From NCBI RefSeq assembly GCF_009696615.1, contig NZ_VULO01000003.1, forward strand, positions 62,001 to 126,000: DNA of 64,000 nt. The letters run 5' to 3'. This DNA is from Scrofimicrobium canadense. Lineage in GTDB: Bacteria; Actinomycetota; Actinomycetes; Actinomycetales; Actinomycetaceae. Positions 50,335 to 59,351 of the stretch are shown here, in pieces. How positions within the stretch are numbered: the first letter of the stretch is position 1; the number at the start of each line of letters is the position of its first letter. The notes below the pieces were generated by a model. It was not told the DNA's origin. It worked only from the letters and a program-made list of their open reading frames with translations, and made no database searches. The position numbers were made by a program, and so were the translations under genes.

Positions 50335-51303
50335 CTATGCATCCAGACCTTTTGCCACACCCACCAAAATTGCACCAACAACCAAAAGGACAATACCCAC
50401 CGACAGAACCCATAGTTCCTTGCGGCTGCGCTTTTCACCGAGCAAAGTGATGCCGCCCACCGTCGAGATGATCACTCCAAGCTGAGAGAGGGTGAAGCCC
50501 GTGGCCACCCCCACCTGTTCGGTCGCATACTGCATGATTGCTAGGCCGGCGCACCAGACTAATCCCGGGATAAGCTGCCACAGTGTCGAGCGCTGCCACC
50601 GTGTATCTCGCTTTCCTAAGTGCGGGCTGAACTGAGGAAAGCTGAAAAGTAATCCCGCTACTGCGGCCCCTAGAACCAGCGGGAGGAAACCTTTGATGGC
50701 ATCAATATCGAACCAACGAAGAATAATGAGGTAAAGCACCAAAGGGAGGGTGGATAGGACCAGGTAGAGGATTCCTTTAGGCCAATCCAACACTACTTTT
50801 TCTTGGCGCGGGCTCTCCGGAGGTACAGCTGTAGGGGCAGGCGCAAAAGCAATTCCCTCTATAGCGCTCTGATCTGCTGCAAGGGAGGGAGACTTTTCAG
50901 TCCACGTAGTAGCAATCACGCCGAACACCAAACACACCAGAGCCACGATTCCTACCGGCAGGGCCCCTGGTGCTCGCCACTCGCCCAGAACGAGCACACC
51001 AAGAACCGACATCAAAATAAGCTGCGACGCGGTAGAAATAGGCATTGTCCGCGAAACACCTAGAACATGGAAACTCATGATCTGAAAGTGGATTCCCATA
51101 CCAAGCATAAACCCGCAGCCCATAGCAATAAGCCACAGGTGCAGACTGATCATCCCGCCTGAAAATGGCCACAATACCAGCGCAACAATGAGGCCACCTA
51201 GCATCATTCCCAGAGTTTGCTGGCGCTGATCACCTTGTAACTTCATGGTCAACAGCGACATACAGCCAAATGCCACCGACGGCAACAACGCAACCAGGAT
51301 CAT
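50335..51303 (-). CDS. GRP-family sugar transporter (GlcU/RbsU-like)
   Basis: A 322-residue membrane protein with ten hydrophobic helices in two halves and a polar loop at about 140-175. ISTASQLILMSVLGVLVLGEW and SQLGVIISTVGGITLLGEKRS, one in each half, are the repeated core of glucose/ribose porters of the drug/metabolite superfamily. Sugar uptake in symport with protons is the family role. Its place inside the glmS-alr operon suggests hexose supply for amino-sugar synthesis, which is inference. It overlaps nnrD by 4 bases. Confidence 0.82.
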   Translation of the reverse strand: MILVALLPSVAFGCMSLLTMKLQGDQRQQTLGMMLGGLIVALVLWPFSGGMISLHLWLIAMGCGFMLGMGIHFQIMSFHVLGVSRTMPISTASQLILMSVLGVLVLGEWRAPGALPVGIVALVCLVFGVIATTWTEKSPSLAADQSAIEGIAFAPAPTAVPPESPRQEKVVLDWPKGILYLVLSTLPLVLYLIILRWFDIDAIKGFLPLVLGAAVAGLLFSFPQFSPHLGKRDTRWQRSTLWQLIPGLVWCAGLAIMQYATEQVGVATGFTLSQLGVIISTVGGITLLGEKRSRKELWVLSVGIVLLVVGAILVGVAKGLDA

Positions 51304-52061
51304 ACTGCTATAGCCTCAACTTTTGCTGGAAGCTCATCCGCAATAGCCATTGCTCTCATTGGCTTCGTAGAATAGGCAGCGCTTCCGTGAGCCCACACCG
51401 CTGCAACCACGGCTTCTTCCACTGTCGCAGGGCTGGCAGCAATGGCAGCGCCGATAGCTCCAGCCAATACATCACCTGCTCCAGCAGTGGCAGCCCAATG
51501 CGAGGGCGCCTCAAAACACCACTCCTGCTCCCCAACAACCCAGGTGGCAGAGCCCTTGAGGACGACGATCGCATCGAAGCGTTCCTGCAGAGCCCTGGCA
51601 CTGCGGAGCGGATTGTCCGCAACTTCACTGCGAGAGCAGTGAAGCAGACGGGCGGCCTCACCGTGGTGAGGCGTGAGAACCAATGTCCCGCCCATGTGAC
51701 GAAGCTCTTCACGCTCCATTGCACCCGCGTCCAGGACAACGCAAGGTGCCTCAGCTTGTAGCGCGTGTTCCACAAGGTCTTCACCCCACCCAGAGCCAAT
51801 GACCGATACAGCGGAGCGACCCAGCTGACAGACAACCTCAGGAAAATGAGTGAGAACTAATGTACGGGCCGCTCCAGCGTAGCGGACCATACCCGGTCCG
51901 ATGCCGAAAGCCCCAGCAATACCCAAAACTGCCGCCCCAGGATACTGTTCCGAGCCCGTGACAAACTGGACTACTCCTCGACTATATTTGTCGTCATTGG
52001 GCCCTGGTACACGGAAGAATCCATGCACTCGTTGGGCAGTGATCTCAAGAACGTCACTCAA
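51300..52061 (-). CDS. nnrD: ADP-dependent NAD(P)HX dehydratase
   Basis: Repairs hydrated NADH and NADPH. A 253-residue ribokinase-fold protein: VTGSEQYPGAAVLGIAGA, VLTPHHGEAARLL, VVLKGSATWV and the catalytic ATAGAGDVLAGAIGA. The N-terminal epimerase domain of bifunctional Nnr is absent. It overlaps glmS by 8 bases, an arrangement known in other actinobacteria. Confidence 0.9.
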   Translation of the reverse strand: MSDVLEITAQRVHGFFRVPGPNDDKYSRGVVQFVTGSEQYPGAAVLGIAGAFGIGPGMVRYAGAARTLVLTHFPEVVCQLGRSAVSVIGSGWGEDLVEHALQAEAPCVVLDAGAMEREELRHMGGTLVLTPHHGEAARLLHCSRSEVADNPLRSARALQERFDAIVVLKGSATWVVGEQEWCFEAPSHWAATAGAGDVLAGAIGAAIAASPATVEEAVVAAVWAHGSAAYSTKPMRAMAIADELPAKVEAIAV

Positions 52062-53973
52062 CGGTCACCGACTTCGCGAGATTTCTAGGCTGATCTACGT
52101 CGAGGCCCTTTGCACCTGCTAAGGCACACGCAAAAATCTGGAGTGGCATCACCTGTAGTAGCGGCAGATAAAGGGTTGGGGCTGGAGGAACTCGAAAAAC
52201 AATATCCGCGTATTCGTCGACAGAGTCGTCCCCCACCTCGGCAATCACCATGGTCTTCGCCCCGCGAGCTTTCACCTGCTGAACATTTGACACAGTTTTT
52301 TGATGAAGTTCTGGACGACGAGGCGTCGGAACCACAATGAAAACTGGTTGACCCTCTTCAACAAGAGCTATCGGGCCATGTTTGAGCTCTCCTGCGGCAA
52401 AGCCTTCCGCATGAATATATGCGATCTCTTTGAGCTTGAGAGCTCCTTCCATAGCAACCGGATAGCCCACATGTCGTCCCAGGAAAAGAACTGATTCCTC
52501 ATCGGCCATAGCCCGAGCAATCTGACGAACGGACTCACCACTATCCAAGACTTCCTGCATTTTGTCCGGTATCTGCGCCAACTTGTCCAAGTAGTCGTGG
52601 ATTTCGTCAATATATTTATTGCCGCGAATCTGCGCCAAGTAGAGGCCTAGGAGATAGCACGCGGTGATCTGCGCGGTGAACGCCTTCGTTGAGGCAACAG
52701 CAATTTCAGGACCCGCGTGAGTCAACAACACGGCATCCGATTCGCGAGCGATGGTCGATCCGGGCGTATTCACAATCGACACCACGCGTGCTCCCTGCTC
52801 ACGGGCGTGCCTAATCGCCATGATCGTGTCCATTGTTTCTCCCGATTGAGAGATGGCGACAACTAAGGTTTTCTCGTTGACAACCGGGTCACGGTAGCGG
52901 AACTCATGAGCCAACTCCACCTCGACAGGAATACGACACCAGTGTTCAATGGCATAACGCGCAACCTGTCCAGCATAAGCAGCAGTTCCGCAAGCGATAA
53001 TCACTACCTTGTCCACGCTACGTAGCAAAGACTCGGGTATGCGCACCTCGTCTAGTGTAAGAGCGCCCTTCGCATCGAGACGCCCCTCAAGTGTGGCCCG
53101 CACGGCCTCTGGCTGTTCATGGATTTCTTTCTCCATGAAAGTATCCCAACCATCTTTGTCTGCACGATCCCGAAGAAAATCAACGTTGAATTCTCTGGGG
53201 TCGACGGTTTCGCCGTCCCTGTCAACCACAACAACACCTTCAGGGGTGACACCAACCACCTGATCCTGTCCAATTTCTAGAGCTGAAGTTGTGTAGTCGG
53301 CGAAAGCCAGCGCGTCAGATCCAAGGTAGTTAGCGCCCTCCCCTACCCCGATCACAAGCGGTGACGAACGCCGGGAGGCGACCACGACGTTGGGCGCGTC
53401 GCGGTGCACCATTAACAGCGTGTAGCTGCCCACCAGTCGGCGGGTGACTGCCAGCATGGCTGCCATCATCGTGGCGCCAACTTTTGCCTGTTCACCCGAG
53501 ATTCCGGGCAGTTCCCCGTCCCACGGAGTGAGCGTCGGGTCGGCCATGGCTTTACTCAAGAGGTGGGCCACCACTTCTGTATCGGTGTCGGAGGTGAATT
53601 CTGCGCCCTCTTCGCGCAATTGGTGTTTGAGCTCAGCATAATTTTCAATGATGCCGTTGTGGACCAGTGCGACCGCACGATCTTCGGAAACCTGGGGGTG
53701 AGCATTCTCAACTACTGCTTCCCCGTGGGTTGCCCACCGGGTATGCCCAATTGCGGTTGTGGCATCGGGAATATCTGCGTCTTCTAACGCTCGTTCAAGA
53801 TTCACGAGTTTCCCCACTGCGCGCACTACCAGCGGATCATCAAATGCAGGGGTAAGTAGAGCGATCCCTGCAGAGTCATAGCCACGATATTCGAGGCGCC
53901 TCAAACCGGCGATGACGACTTCTTGGGCTTTGCTATCCGGGTTTTGTCCAACATATCCAGCGATTCCGCACAT
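52054..53973 (-). CDS. glmS: Glucosamine-6-phosphate synthase
   Basis: Makes glucosamine-6-phosphate from fructose-6-phosphate and glutamine. It has 639 residues. MCGIAGYVG sets the start (Cys2 nucleophile after Met removal), so the 12 codons further upstream are dropped. LRRLEYRGYDSAGIA, GHTRWATHG and HNGIIENY form the glutaminase; two SIS domains (ISQSGETMDT, GRHVGYPVAMEGALKLKE) form the isomerase; the DQPRNLAKSVTVE tail is intact. Divergent from coaA over about 58 bases. No glmS ribozyme is visible in this short gap. Confidence 0.97.
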   Translation of the reverse strand: MCGIAGYVGQNPDSKAQEVVIAGLRRLEYRGYDSAGIALLTPAFDDPLVVRAVGKLVNLERALEDADIPDATTAIGHTRWATHGEAVVENAHPQVSEDRAVALVHNGIIENYAELKHQLREEGAEFTSDTDTEVVAHLLSKAMADPTLTPWDGELPGISGEQAKVGATMMAAMLAVTRRLVGSYTLLMVHRDAPNVVVASRRSSPLVIGVGEGANYLGSDALAFADYTTSALEIGQDQVVGVTPEGVVVVDRDGETVDPREFNVDFLRDRADKDGWDTFMEKEIHEQPEAVRATLEGRLDAKGALTLDEVRIPESLLRSVDKVVIIACGTAAYAGQVARYAIEHWCRIPVEVELAHEFRYRDPVVNEKTLVVAISQSGETMDTIMAIRHAREQGARVVSIVNTPGSTIARESDAVLLTHAGPEIAVASTKAFTAQITACYLLGLYLAQIRGNKYIDEIHDYLDKLAQIPDKMQEVLDSGESVRQIARAMADEESVLFLGRHVGYPVAMEGALKLKEIAYIHAEGFAAGELKHGPIALVEEGQPVFIVVPTPRRPELHQKTVSNVQQVKARGAKTMVIAEVGDDSVDEYADIVFRVPPAPTLYLPLLQVMPLQIFACALAGAKGLDVDQPRNLAKSVTVE

Positions 53974-54031
53974 GGTTTTACTCAACCACTGGTAATGCCC
54001 CTGACGCAAGCTGGATCAGGAAGTGATTTTT

Positions 54032-55006
54032 ATGCGGCACAATAGAGGGGTGAATTTCCTGGGAAAACATGGTGAACTCAGTCCATTCGAGCATTTCACG
54101 CGGGAGCAATGGTCAGCCTTAGCGACCCGCACTCCGCTACCATTGACGGCACTCGATATTGAGCGATTGGCTTCTCTTGGAGACCCTATTGACCTGCGCG
54201 AAGTGGACGCAATTTATCGCCCGCTCTCTGCCGTCCTACAGCTATATGTCGATGCGACACGGAGGATTGGGGCGCAACAGCAGACACTCATTCAGCAACC
54301 CCGCCATCAAGTCACGCCTTTTATTATTGGCGTGGCCGGTTCCGTTGCAGTGGGAAAATCAACAGTCAGTAGATTGTTACGATTGTTGCTTTCGCGTTGG
54401 CCGCGCACCCCGCGTGTTGACCTGGTCACGACGGACGGTTTTCTCTATCCCAACAGTTACCTAGAAGAACACGGCTTGATGGGACGCAAAGGCTTCCCTG
54501 AATCCTATGACCGAACTGCTCTGCTCGATTTTGTCGCTCGCATCAAGAGTGGTCAAGCACGCATTGCGGCTCCGGTCTATTCTCACGTCACCTACGACAT
54601 AGTTCCCGGAAAACAGCAGATCATTGATCGCCCTAATATTGTCATCATTGAGGGCCTTAATGTGTTACAACCTGCACGAACGACCCCGGACGGCTTGGGA
54701 ATCTCTGTCGCTGATTTTTTTGACTTTCGCCTCTTTGTTGATGCTGACCCCGCGGACGTAGAACGCTGGTACATTGATCGCTTCTTGCAGCTGCGCACAA
54801 CCGCTTTTTCCGATCCCGATTCATATTTCACGAACTACGCCGGACTCTCAGACAACGAGGCCGTTACCGTGGCCCGCGGGATTTGGAGGGATATCAATCT
54901 CCCGAATCTCATTGACAACATTGAACCGACCAAGCCACGAGCCACCCTAGTGCTGCGTAAATCCGGTGATCATCGGGTTGAGGAGATTTCCTTGCGGAAA
55001 ACCTAG
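54032..55006 (+). CDS. coaA: Pantothenate kinase, type I
   Basis: First step of coenzyme A synthesis. About 324 residues: P-loop GVAGSVAVGKSTVSR, TTDGFLYPNSYLEEHGLMGRKG and PESYDRTAL are the family blocks. ATG 54032 is preferred (AGGAAG eight bases upstream); GTG 54023 and GTG 54050 are alternatives. Copy B of the dispersed repeat starts 10 bases after the stop. Confidence 0.96.
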   Translation: MRHNRGVNFLGKHGELSPFEHFTREQWSALATRTPLPLTALDIERLASLGDPIDLREVDAIYRPLSAVLQLYVDATRRIGAQQQTLIQQPRHQVTPFIIGVAGSVAVGKSTVSRLLRLLLSRWPRTPRVDLVTTDGFLYPNSYLEEHGLMGRKGFPESYDRTALLDFVARIKSGQARIAAPVYSHVTYDIVPGKQQIIDRPNIVIIEGLNVLQPARTTPDGLGISVADFFDFRLFVDADPADVERWYIDRFLQLRTTAFSDPDSYFTNYAGLSDNEAVTVARGIWRDINLPNLIDNIEPTKPRATLVLRKSGDHRVEEISLRKT

Positions 55007-55015
55007 CGCCCCTTT

Positions 55016-55090
55016 TCCCACGTACGGGGTCATAAAACCGTACACGGGGCCGCATACCGCCCCGGCAGCTACCACGTCGCCCAGGCTGTG
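55016..55090 (-). repeat. Dispersed 75-bp hairpin repeat, copy B (reverse)
   Basis: Reverse-complement copy directly after coaA. Read on the minus strand it runs ACAGCCTGGGCGACGTGGTA, GCTGCCGGGGCGGTATGCGG, CCCCGTGTACGG, TTTTATGAC, CCCGTACGTGGGA. It faces copy C across the broken DUF559-like gene. Confidence 0.88.
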
Positions 55091-55191
55091 GCAGTGCATC
55101 GCCACCTATCCACAGGTTGGAATACCCCGTATATCCACAGTCAGAGCTTTCACCGTAAACGGGCATTCGCAAGAAATGACACCATGCCTCA

Positions 55192-55906
55192 ATGGGTATC
55201 ACTACTACTGGATTCTTCATTGGCCATGCACGCGACCTTCCCGCAGGAACGACGTGGATCAAAATCACACAAGGTATTTTTTCGATGCAGCATTAGTGCC
55301 AGATGGTGCCACCGCGTGGCAACTGCGAGCATTCATCACCCGGGTTCGTGCGCGCTCAATCACACTGTCGCGTAAAAGCCCAGATTCTCTTCCCGTATTC
55401 ACTGGCGAAAAGGATCCGCCGTAACCAAGAAGAAACTCGCTGATTCTGCGGAAAATAATGATTTCAACTTGGCCAAAGCTCTTGCCGTCATTGAGGCTTG
55501 TGATCCCGGTTGTGAAGGTCCTGGCGAGGCGTATTTACGTTGGCTTTTGGCAAGCATCCTCCCACCAGAAGAAGTGATAACTCAGTATGAGGTTTGGGTT
55601 GAGGGAAGGCAGTATTTTCTCGACGCTGCTATACCGGGTATTCGCTGTGGCTTCGAATTCGATGGCTACACCAAGGTGGACATTACGTCCGAGGGGCGCC
55701 GCGATTTTGTTGACCGCCAAAACTCACTTTTGCGGGCCGGCTGGAAACTCATGCGCATTTCTTCGCGCGAGTTTGTGCGCCCAGTGTCCGCGCTCGGCAA
55801 GGTTGCTGCCCATGTGCAGTCATGCGGACGCCCGGTCAACGGTCCTAAGCGCACCTTATGGAAAAAACTGCCTTCCGGGTTTTTTGTTCCCGGTCGCAGG
55901 TTCTAG
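55192..55906 (+). pseudogene. AbiEi/DUF559-like protein, twice frameshifted
   Basis: The largest open part (55376-55906) ends in a restriction-endonuclease-like DUF559 domain: GPGEAYLRWLLAS, YFLDAAIPGIRCGFEFDG (E-x-D-G), FVDRQNSLLRAGWKLMRIS. Upstream, MGITTTGFFIGHARDLPAG and TTWIKITQGIF in frame 1 pass, after a T6 run (55277-55282, seven Ts would keep frame), to FFDAALVPDGATAWQLRAF in frame 3, and near 55405-55425 to frame 2. The joined product looks like the actinobacterial AbiEi-like layout: DNA-binding N-terminus, DUF559 C-terminus. Both breaks are -1 shifts. Function, if any, was probably defence or toxin-antitoxin related. Confidence 0.6.
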
Positions 55907-55928
55907 ATTTTCCGCAGCCAGATAGCCG

Positions 55929-56004
55929 CAGCATCCTGGGCGATGTGGTAGTTGCCTGGGCGGTATGCGGCCCCGTGTACGGTTTTATGACCCCGTACGT
56001 GGGA
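55929..56004 (+). repeat. Dispersed 75-bp hairpin repeat, copy C
   Basis: Lies after the DUF559-like pseudogene and before the sigma factor gene. It differs from copy B at only a few positions (CAGCATCC for CAGCC, GTTGCCTGGG for GCTGCCGGGG). It holds the same hairpin CCCGTGTACGG / CCGTACGTGGG. Confidence 0.88.
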
Positions 56005-56103
56005 AGGGGGAAGGCGAAGGCAGCAGAGAAACCGCATGTCACAATTAGCGCAGTGCCGGCCATGTGTAGGGGAATGCTACAGCACAAACCTAAAGGAGGG
56101 GCT

Positions 56104-56631
56104 GTGGCCAAACCAGAGCATTTCCCTGACTGTTTTCGAGACAACTATCCTGACATATTGGCCTTTGCGGCCAGGCGCAGCTCGGACAGGGCCGACGCAG
56201 AGGACATCGCCTCGGAAACTTTCACCATTGCTTGGAGACGCTGGGCCGACGCACCCAAGCAGCCACGCCCGTGGTTGTTCGGAAGCGCACGTAACCTCTT
56301 GGCAGAACGCAATCGAGGAGAAAACCGGCGTCTGCGACTCGCCAGCAAAAGCGCCGCGCAACCGCACCCCTTTCAGCCTTCCTTGTCCGACGAGGTGGCT
56401 GGCACCCTCGACTTTCAGGCAGCCTGGGAAGAGCTCTCCCCTGGCGAGCAGGAAGCAATTGCTCTCACCGCGTGGGATGGCCTGAGCTCCAAAGAGGCTG
56501 CCAACGTTCTGGCTATCAGCCGCGTCGCCTATTCAACGCGACTATCGCGGGCCCGCAAGCGACTGCGCGAAATCCTCGATAGCCAAGCGGACGTTTCCGC
56601 CTCTGTCCCCGTCTCCACGAACCAGTTTTAG
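56104..56631 (+). CDS. ECF sigma-70 factor
   Basis: A 175-residue extracytoplasmic-function sigma factor. Region 2: DILAFAARRSSDRADAEDIASETF followed by AWRRW; region 4: LSPGEQEAIALTAWDGLSSKEAANVL and RVAYSTRLSRARKRL. Start GTG 56104 has AAAGGAGG just upstream; the longer open frame crosses copy C. The downstream membrane protein, eight bases away, is the expected partner and may act as anti-sigma or as target. Confidence 0.9.
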   Translation: MAKPEHFPDCFRDNYPDILAFAARRSSDRADAEDIASETFTIAWRRWADAPKQPRPWLFGSARNLLAERNRGENRRLRLASKSAAQPHPFQPSLSDEVAGTLDFQAAWEELSPGEQEAIALTAWDGLSSKEAANVLAISRVAYSTRLSRARKRLREILDSQADVSASVPVSTNQF

Positions 56632-56639
56632 GAGTAACG

Positions 56640-57735
56640 ATGCCTCGTTCTTATGACCTCGACACAATGATCGCCAACCACAATCCCGTTCCCGACCTCA
56701 CTTTGACGGCGCGCGAACAGGCACACGCTGAGCGCCTCCTCACGACGCTTACCTCTCACCAAGCCAAGTCCTCGCGCAAACGTCGCCGCATCCTGGTGCG
56801 CACCACTATTGCCGCTGCGACAATGCTGGGGTTGTGCGGCTTTGCCTATGCCGCTGGAGTCACTCCGCAGTCAATCCGAATGGGTATTCACGCCATGCGG
56901 TCGGCCGACGCGGGCACCGTCACCTATGCCGATCAAGTCCCCCAAGAGTCTGCCAGCAACAAACTTCGAGAAATTGCAGCGAATGCGGCTCAAGCTCCAG
57001 ACCTGGGCCGCCCTGATCAGATCGCCGAGGTTCACACAATCTCACGGGGCGACGGTTGGATGGAAGATGGCTCAAGCGCATACATTCGCGAAAGTGAGCG
57101 ATGGGATTGGCCTATCTCTCATGATGTACACCGGGACAAAGAGACCACAGTACTCCTTGAAGGGAACGACGATATCGAATTCCAACTAGCAGAGGGGGAT
57201 GTGCGGTTTTGGCAATCCACACCACCGCTACCTGGAAACTCAACCTATGATTACACTCCCCGTCCCGTGCGCGCAGAAATACGACTACAACCCGATAGGG
57301 CCAGCATCATCACCGATCTTATGTGGTATTACGATCCCGCATCAGTTACCACTTATGACTTTGTATTTGAGTTTATTCACCGCTGGGATGGGGGTATCGG
57401 CTTGACGGCTTCGAACCGCCCAGCATTTTTTGAGGTATTGGCAGACGAAGATGGTGTCACATATTCAGGAACCGCGACTGACTCTCAAGGCCGCGTGGGT
57501 GAGGCTTTCGCCATATCCCGGAACGAAAGAGGGATTCCGTGAGGAGATCCGCATAATCGTTGATCCATCGACCGGGATGATTTCGGCAACTGAATCAACT
57601 ATGCGCGGACCATTCATCCTCGCATCATACGAGCATGTTGCGGGCTCAACGACCTACCTCGAATATCGCGGCATCGACTCGCTGGCACCCTGTGAGGAGA
57701 TCGAAGGCTGCGAAGTTCTTCCACCGGAAGGGTAA
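56640..57735 (+). pseudogene. CU044_5270-like membrane protein, frameshifted
   Basis: Partner of the sigma gene. Frame 3 (56640-57542, 300 codons) has a cytosolic N-terminus, a basic stretch SSRKRRRILVR, one TM helix (TTIAAATMLGLCGFAYAAG) and an outer domain ending GEAFAISRNERGIP, then TGA. The next frame continues seamlessly as KEGFREEIRIIVDPSTGMISATES up to 57735. One extra base in GAAAGAGG (57525-57532) explains it. Proteins of this layout commonly follow sigma factor genes in actinobacteria; the missing tail would be the conserved IDP-TG block. Confidence 0.7.
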
Positions 57736-57755
57736 ACGGCATCGAAGTGAATATG

Positions 57756-57794
57756 GATGAGGGGCACGGCACACCATGTACCGTGCCCCTCATC
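57756..57794. terminator. Bidirectional terminator before glmM
   Basis: Perfect 14-bp stem GATGAGGGGCACGG / CCGTGCCCCTCATC, loop of 11 bases, between the convergent sigma-operon and glmM stops. Confidence 0.85.
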
Positions 57795-57798
57795 GTGG

Positions 57799-59148
57799 TT
57801 AAAATGCCAGGTTCTTCTCCACCACATCTGCCAACGCAGCGGCAACGCCGTCAGCTTCTTGTTGAGTGGATGCCTCGACCATCACGCGAATCAGTGGCTC
57901 CGTGCCAGAGGCCCGCAACAACACGCGGCCGCGTTCTCCCAAAAGTCCCTCAGCGTGCGTAACTGCCTGCTGAACGGCTTCATTTTCAAGTCCCCCGCGG
58001 TCCACCCCAGAAACGTTGATCAGGGTCTGTGGCAACCGGTTGATGGGGGCCACCAGCTCGGCAAGAGTCTTCCCACTGTTCTTCACCATGCGCGAAATCA
58101 GCATGGACGAGAGGATACCGTCACCCGTGGTTGAGTAGTCCAGCGCGATGATGTGGCCGGATTGTTCGCCTCCCAGAGAGTACCCGCCCTCACGCATCGC
58201 CTCGAGCACATAACGGTCACCCACCGCGGTTTGGACTACGGCAATACCGTGCGCTTCCATGGCAAGTTTCAACCCAAGGTTACTCATGACGGTAACGACC
58301 AACGTGTCTTGCGCCAGCTGGCCGCGAGCCTTCATGTCGATGGCCAGAGCTCCCATGATCTTGTCGCCGTCGACCAGGTTGCCGTTCGCGTCAACTGCCA
58401 GGCAGCGGTCAGCGTCACCGTCGTAAGCGACACCAAAGTCTGCCTTCGAAGCAACAACGGCAGCCTGCAGCTGCTCAGGGTGCGTCGACCCACAGGCGTC
58501 GTTAATATTGCGACCATCGGGCGAGGCGTTGATAACAACAACGTCCGCGCCAGCCTCTCTCAATGCTTCAGGACCAAGGTGTGACGCGGCACCGTTGGCA
58601 CAGTCAACCGCAATCCGCAGGCCTCTGAGGTCCGCGTCGGTGGACTCGACAAGGTGTTCAACGTAGGATTTTTCGGCCATGTCGTCGTCATACCAAACCT
58701 CACCCACAGCGGCTCCGGTTGGACGATCCCAAGGCTGGTCCAAAAGTGCCTCAATATGGTCTTCGACCGCATCGTCGAGTTTGTATCCGCCACGTCCGAA
58801 AAACTTGATGCCATTGTCAGGCATGGGGTTGTGACTCGCAGAGATCATGACCCCCAGGTCAATCTCAGGTTCCGTGGCGGTCAGGTGGGCAACCGTCGGC
58901 GTGGTGACGACTCCGATACGCACAGCGTCGACACCAGCAGCAGCAAGACCTGCAGCAATCGCATGATCAAGGAACTCTCCCGAGATTCGAGTGTCGCGTC
59001 CTATTACTGCGCGAGGCTTCGAACCGTCTTCGCGTGGTCCCCCACCGATCCCTCGAGCGGCTGCCTCGCCCAGACGTAAAGCTAGGTCTGCAGTAATATC
59101 GCGATTTGCCAGGCCCCGAACGCCGTCGGTTCCAAATAGTCGTGCCAT
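57799..59148 (-). CDS. glmM: Phosphoglucosamine mutase
   Basis: Converts glucosamine-6-phosphate to glucosamine-1-phosphate between GlmS and GlmU. It has 449 residues. MARLFGTDGVRG sets the start, the phosphoserine is in MISASHNPMPDNGIKFFG, the metal site is DGDADRC, and the sugar site GGEQSGHII; the tail RASGTEPLIRVMVEA is intact. The open frame reaches 73 codons further up, across repeat copy D, but this is not coding. Confidence 0.97.
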   Translation of the reverse strand: MARLFGTDGVRGLANRDITADLALRLGEAAARGIGGGPREDGSKPRAVIGRDTRISGEFLDHAIAAGLAAAGVDAVRIGVVTTPTVAHLTATEPEIDLGVMISASHNPMPDNGIKFFGRGGYKLDDAVEDHIEALLDQPWDRPTGAAVGEVWYDDDMAEKSYVEHLVESTDADLRGLRIAVDCANGAASHLGPEALREAGADVVVINASPDGRNINDACGSTHPEQLQAAVVASKADFGVAYDGDADRCLAVDANGNLVDGDKIMGALAIDMKARGQLAQDTLVVTVMSNLGLKLAMEAHGIAVVQTAVGDRYVLEAMREGGYSLGGEQSGHIIALDYSTTGDGILSSMLISRMVKNSGKTLAELVAPINRLPQTLINVSGVDRGGLENEAVQQAVTHAEGLLGERGRVLLRASGTEPLIRVMVEASTQQEADGVAAALADVVEKNLAF

Positions 59149-59248
59149 TGTTGCCCTTACTCTCAAGTATTCGCCGCATTCCAGTATAGAAGCATCTGCC
59201 TGAATCGTTGACCGCGACCGCATTACTGCGGTCTGAGGTTCCACAACC

Positions 59249-59322
59249 ACAGCCTGGGCGATGTGGTAGCTGCCGGGGCGGTATACGGCTCCGTGTACAG
59301 TTTCATGACCCCGTACGTGGGA
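59249..59322 (+). repeat. Dispersed 75-bp hairpin repeat, copy D
   Basis: Between rpsI and glmM, in the plus orientation. ACAGCCTGGGCGATGTGGTA, then GCTGCCGGGGCGGTATACGG, CTCCGTGTACAG, TTTCATGACC, CCGTACGTGGGA. The hairpin is retained with one change; a second CCCACGTGGGA follows directly. Confidence 0.87.
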
Positions 59323-59351
59323 CCCACGTGGGAAGAGGGTGAGGAAAACAC

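Noticed and set aside
53974..54031. glmS ribozyme upstream of glmS
   Set aside because: The divergent gap to coaA is only about 58 bases, too short for the ribozyme, and no matching core was seen.
54966..55424. 152-codon frame from the end of coaA through repeat copy B
   Set aside because: The first half translates the repeat and intergenic DNA; only the last 45 codons match a piece of the DUF559-like pseudogene.
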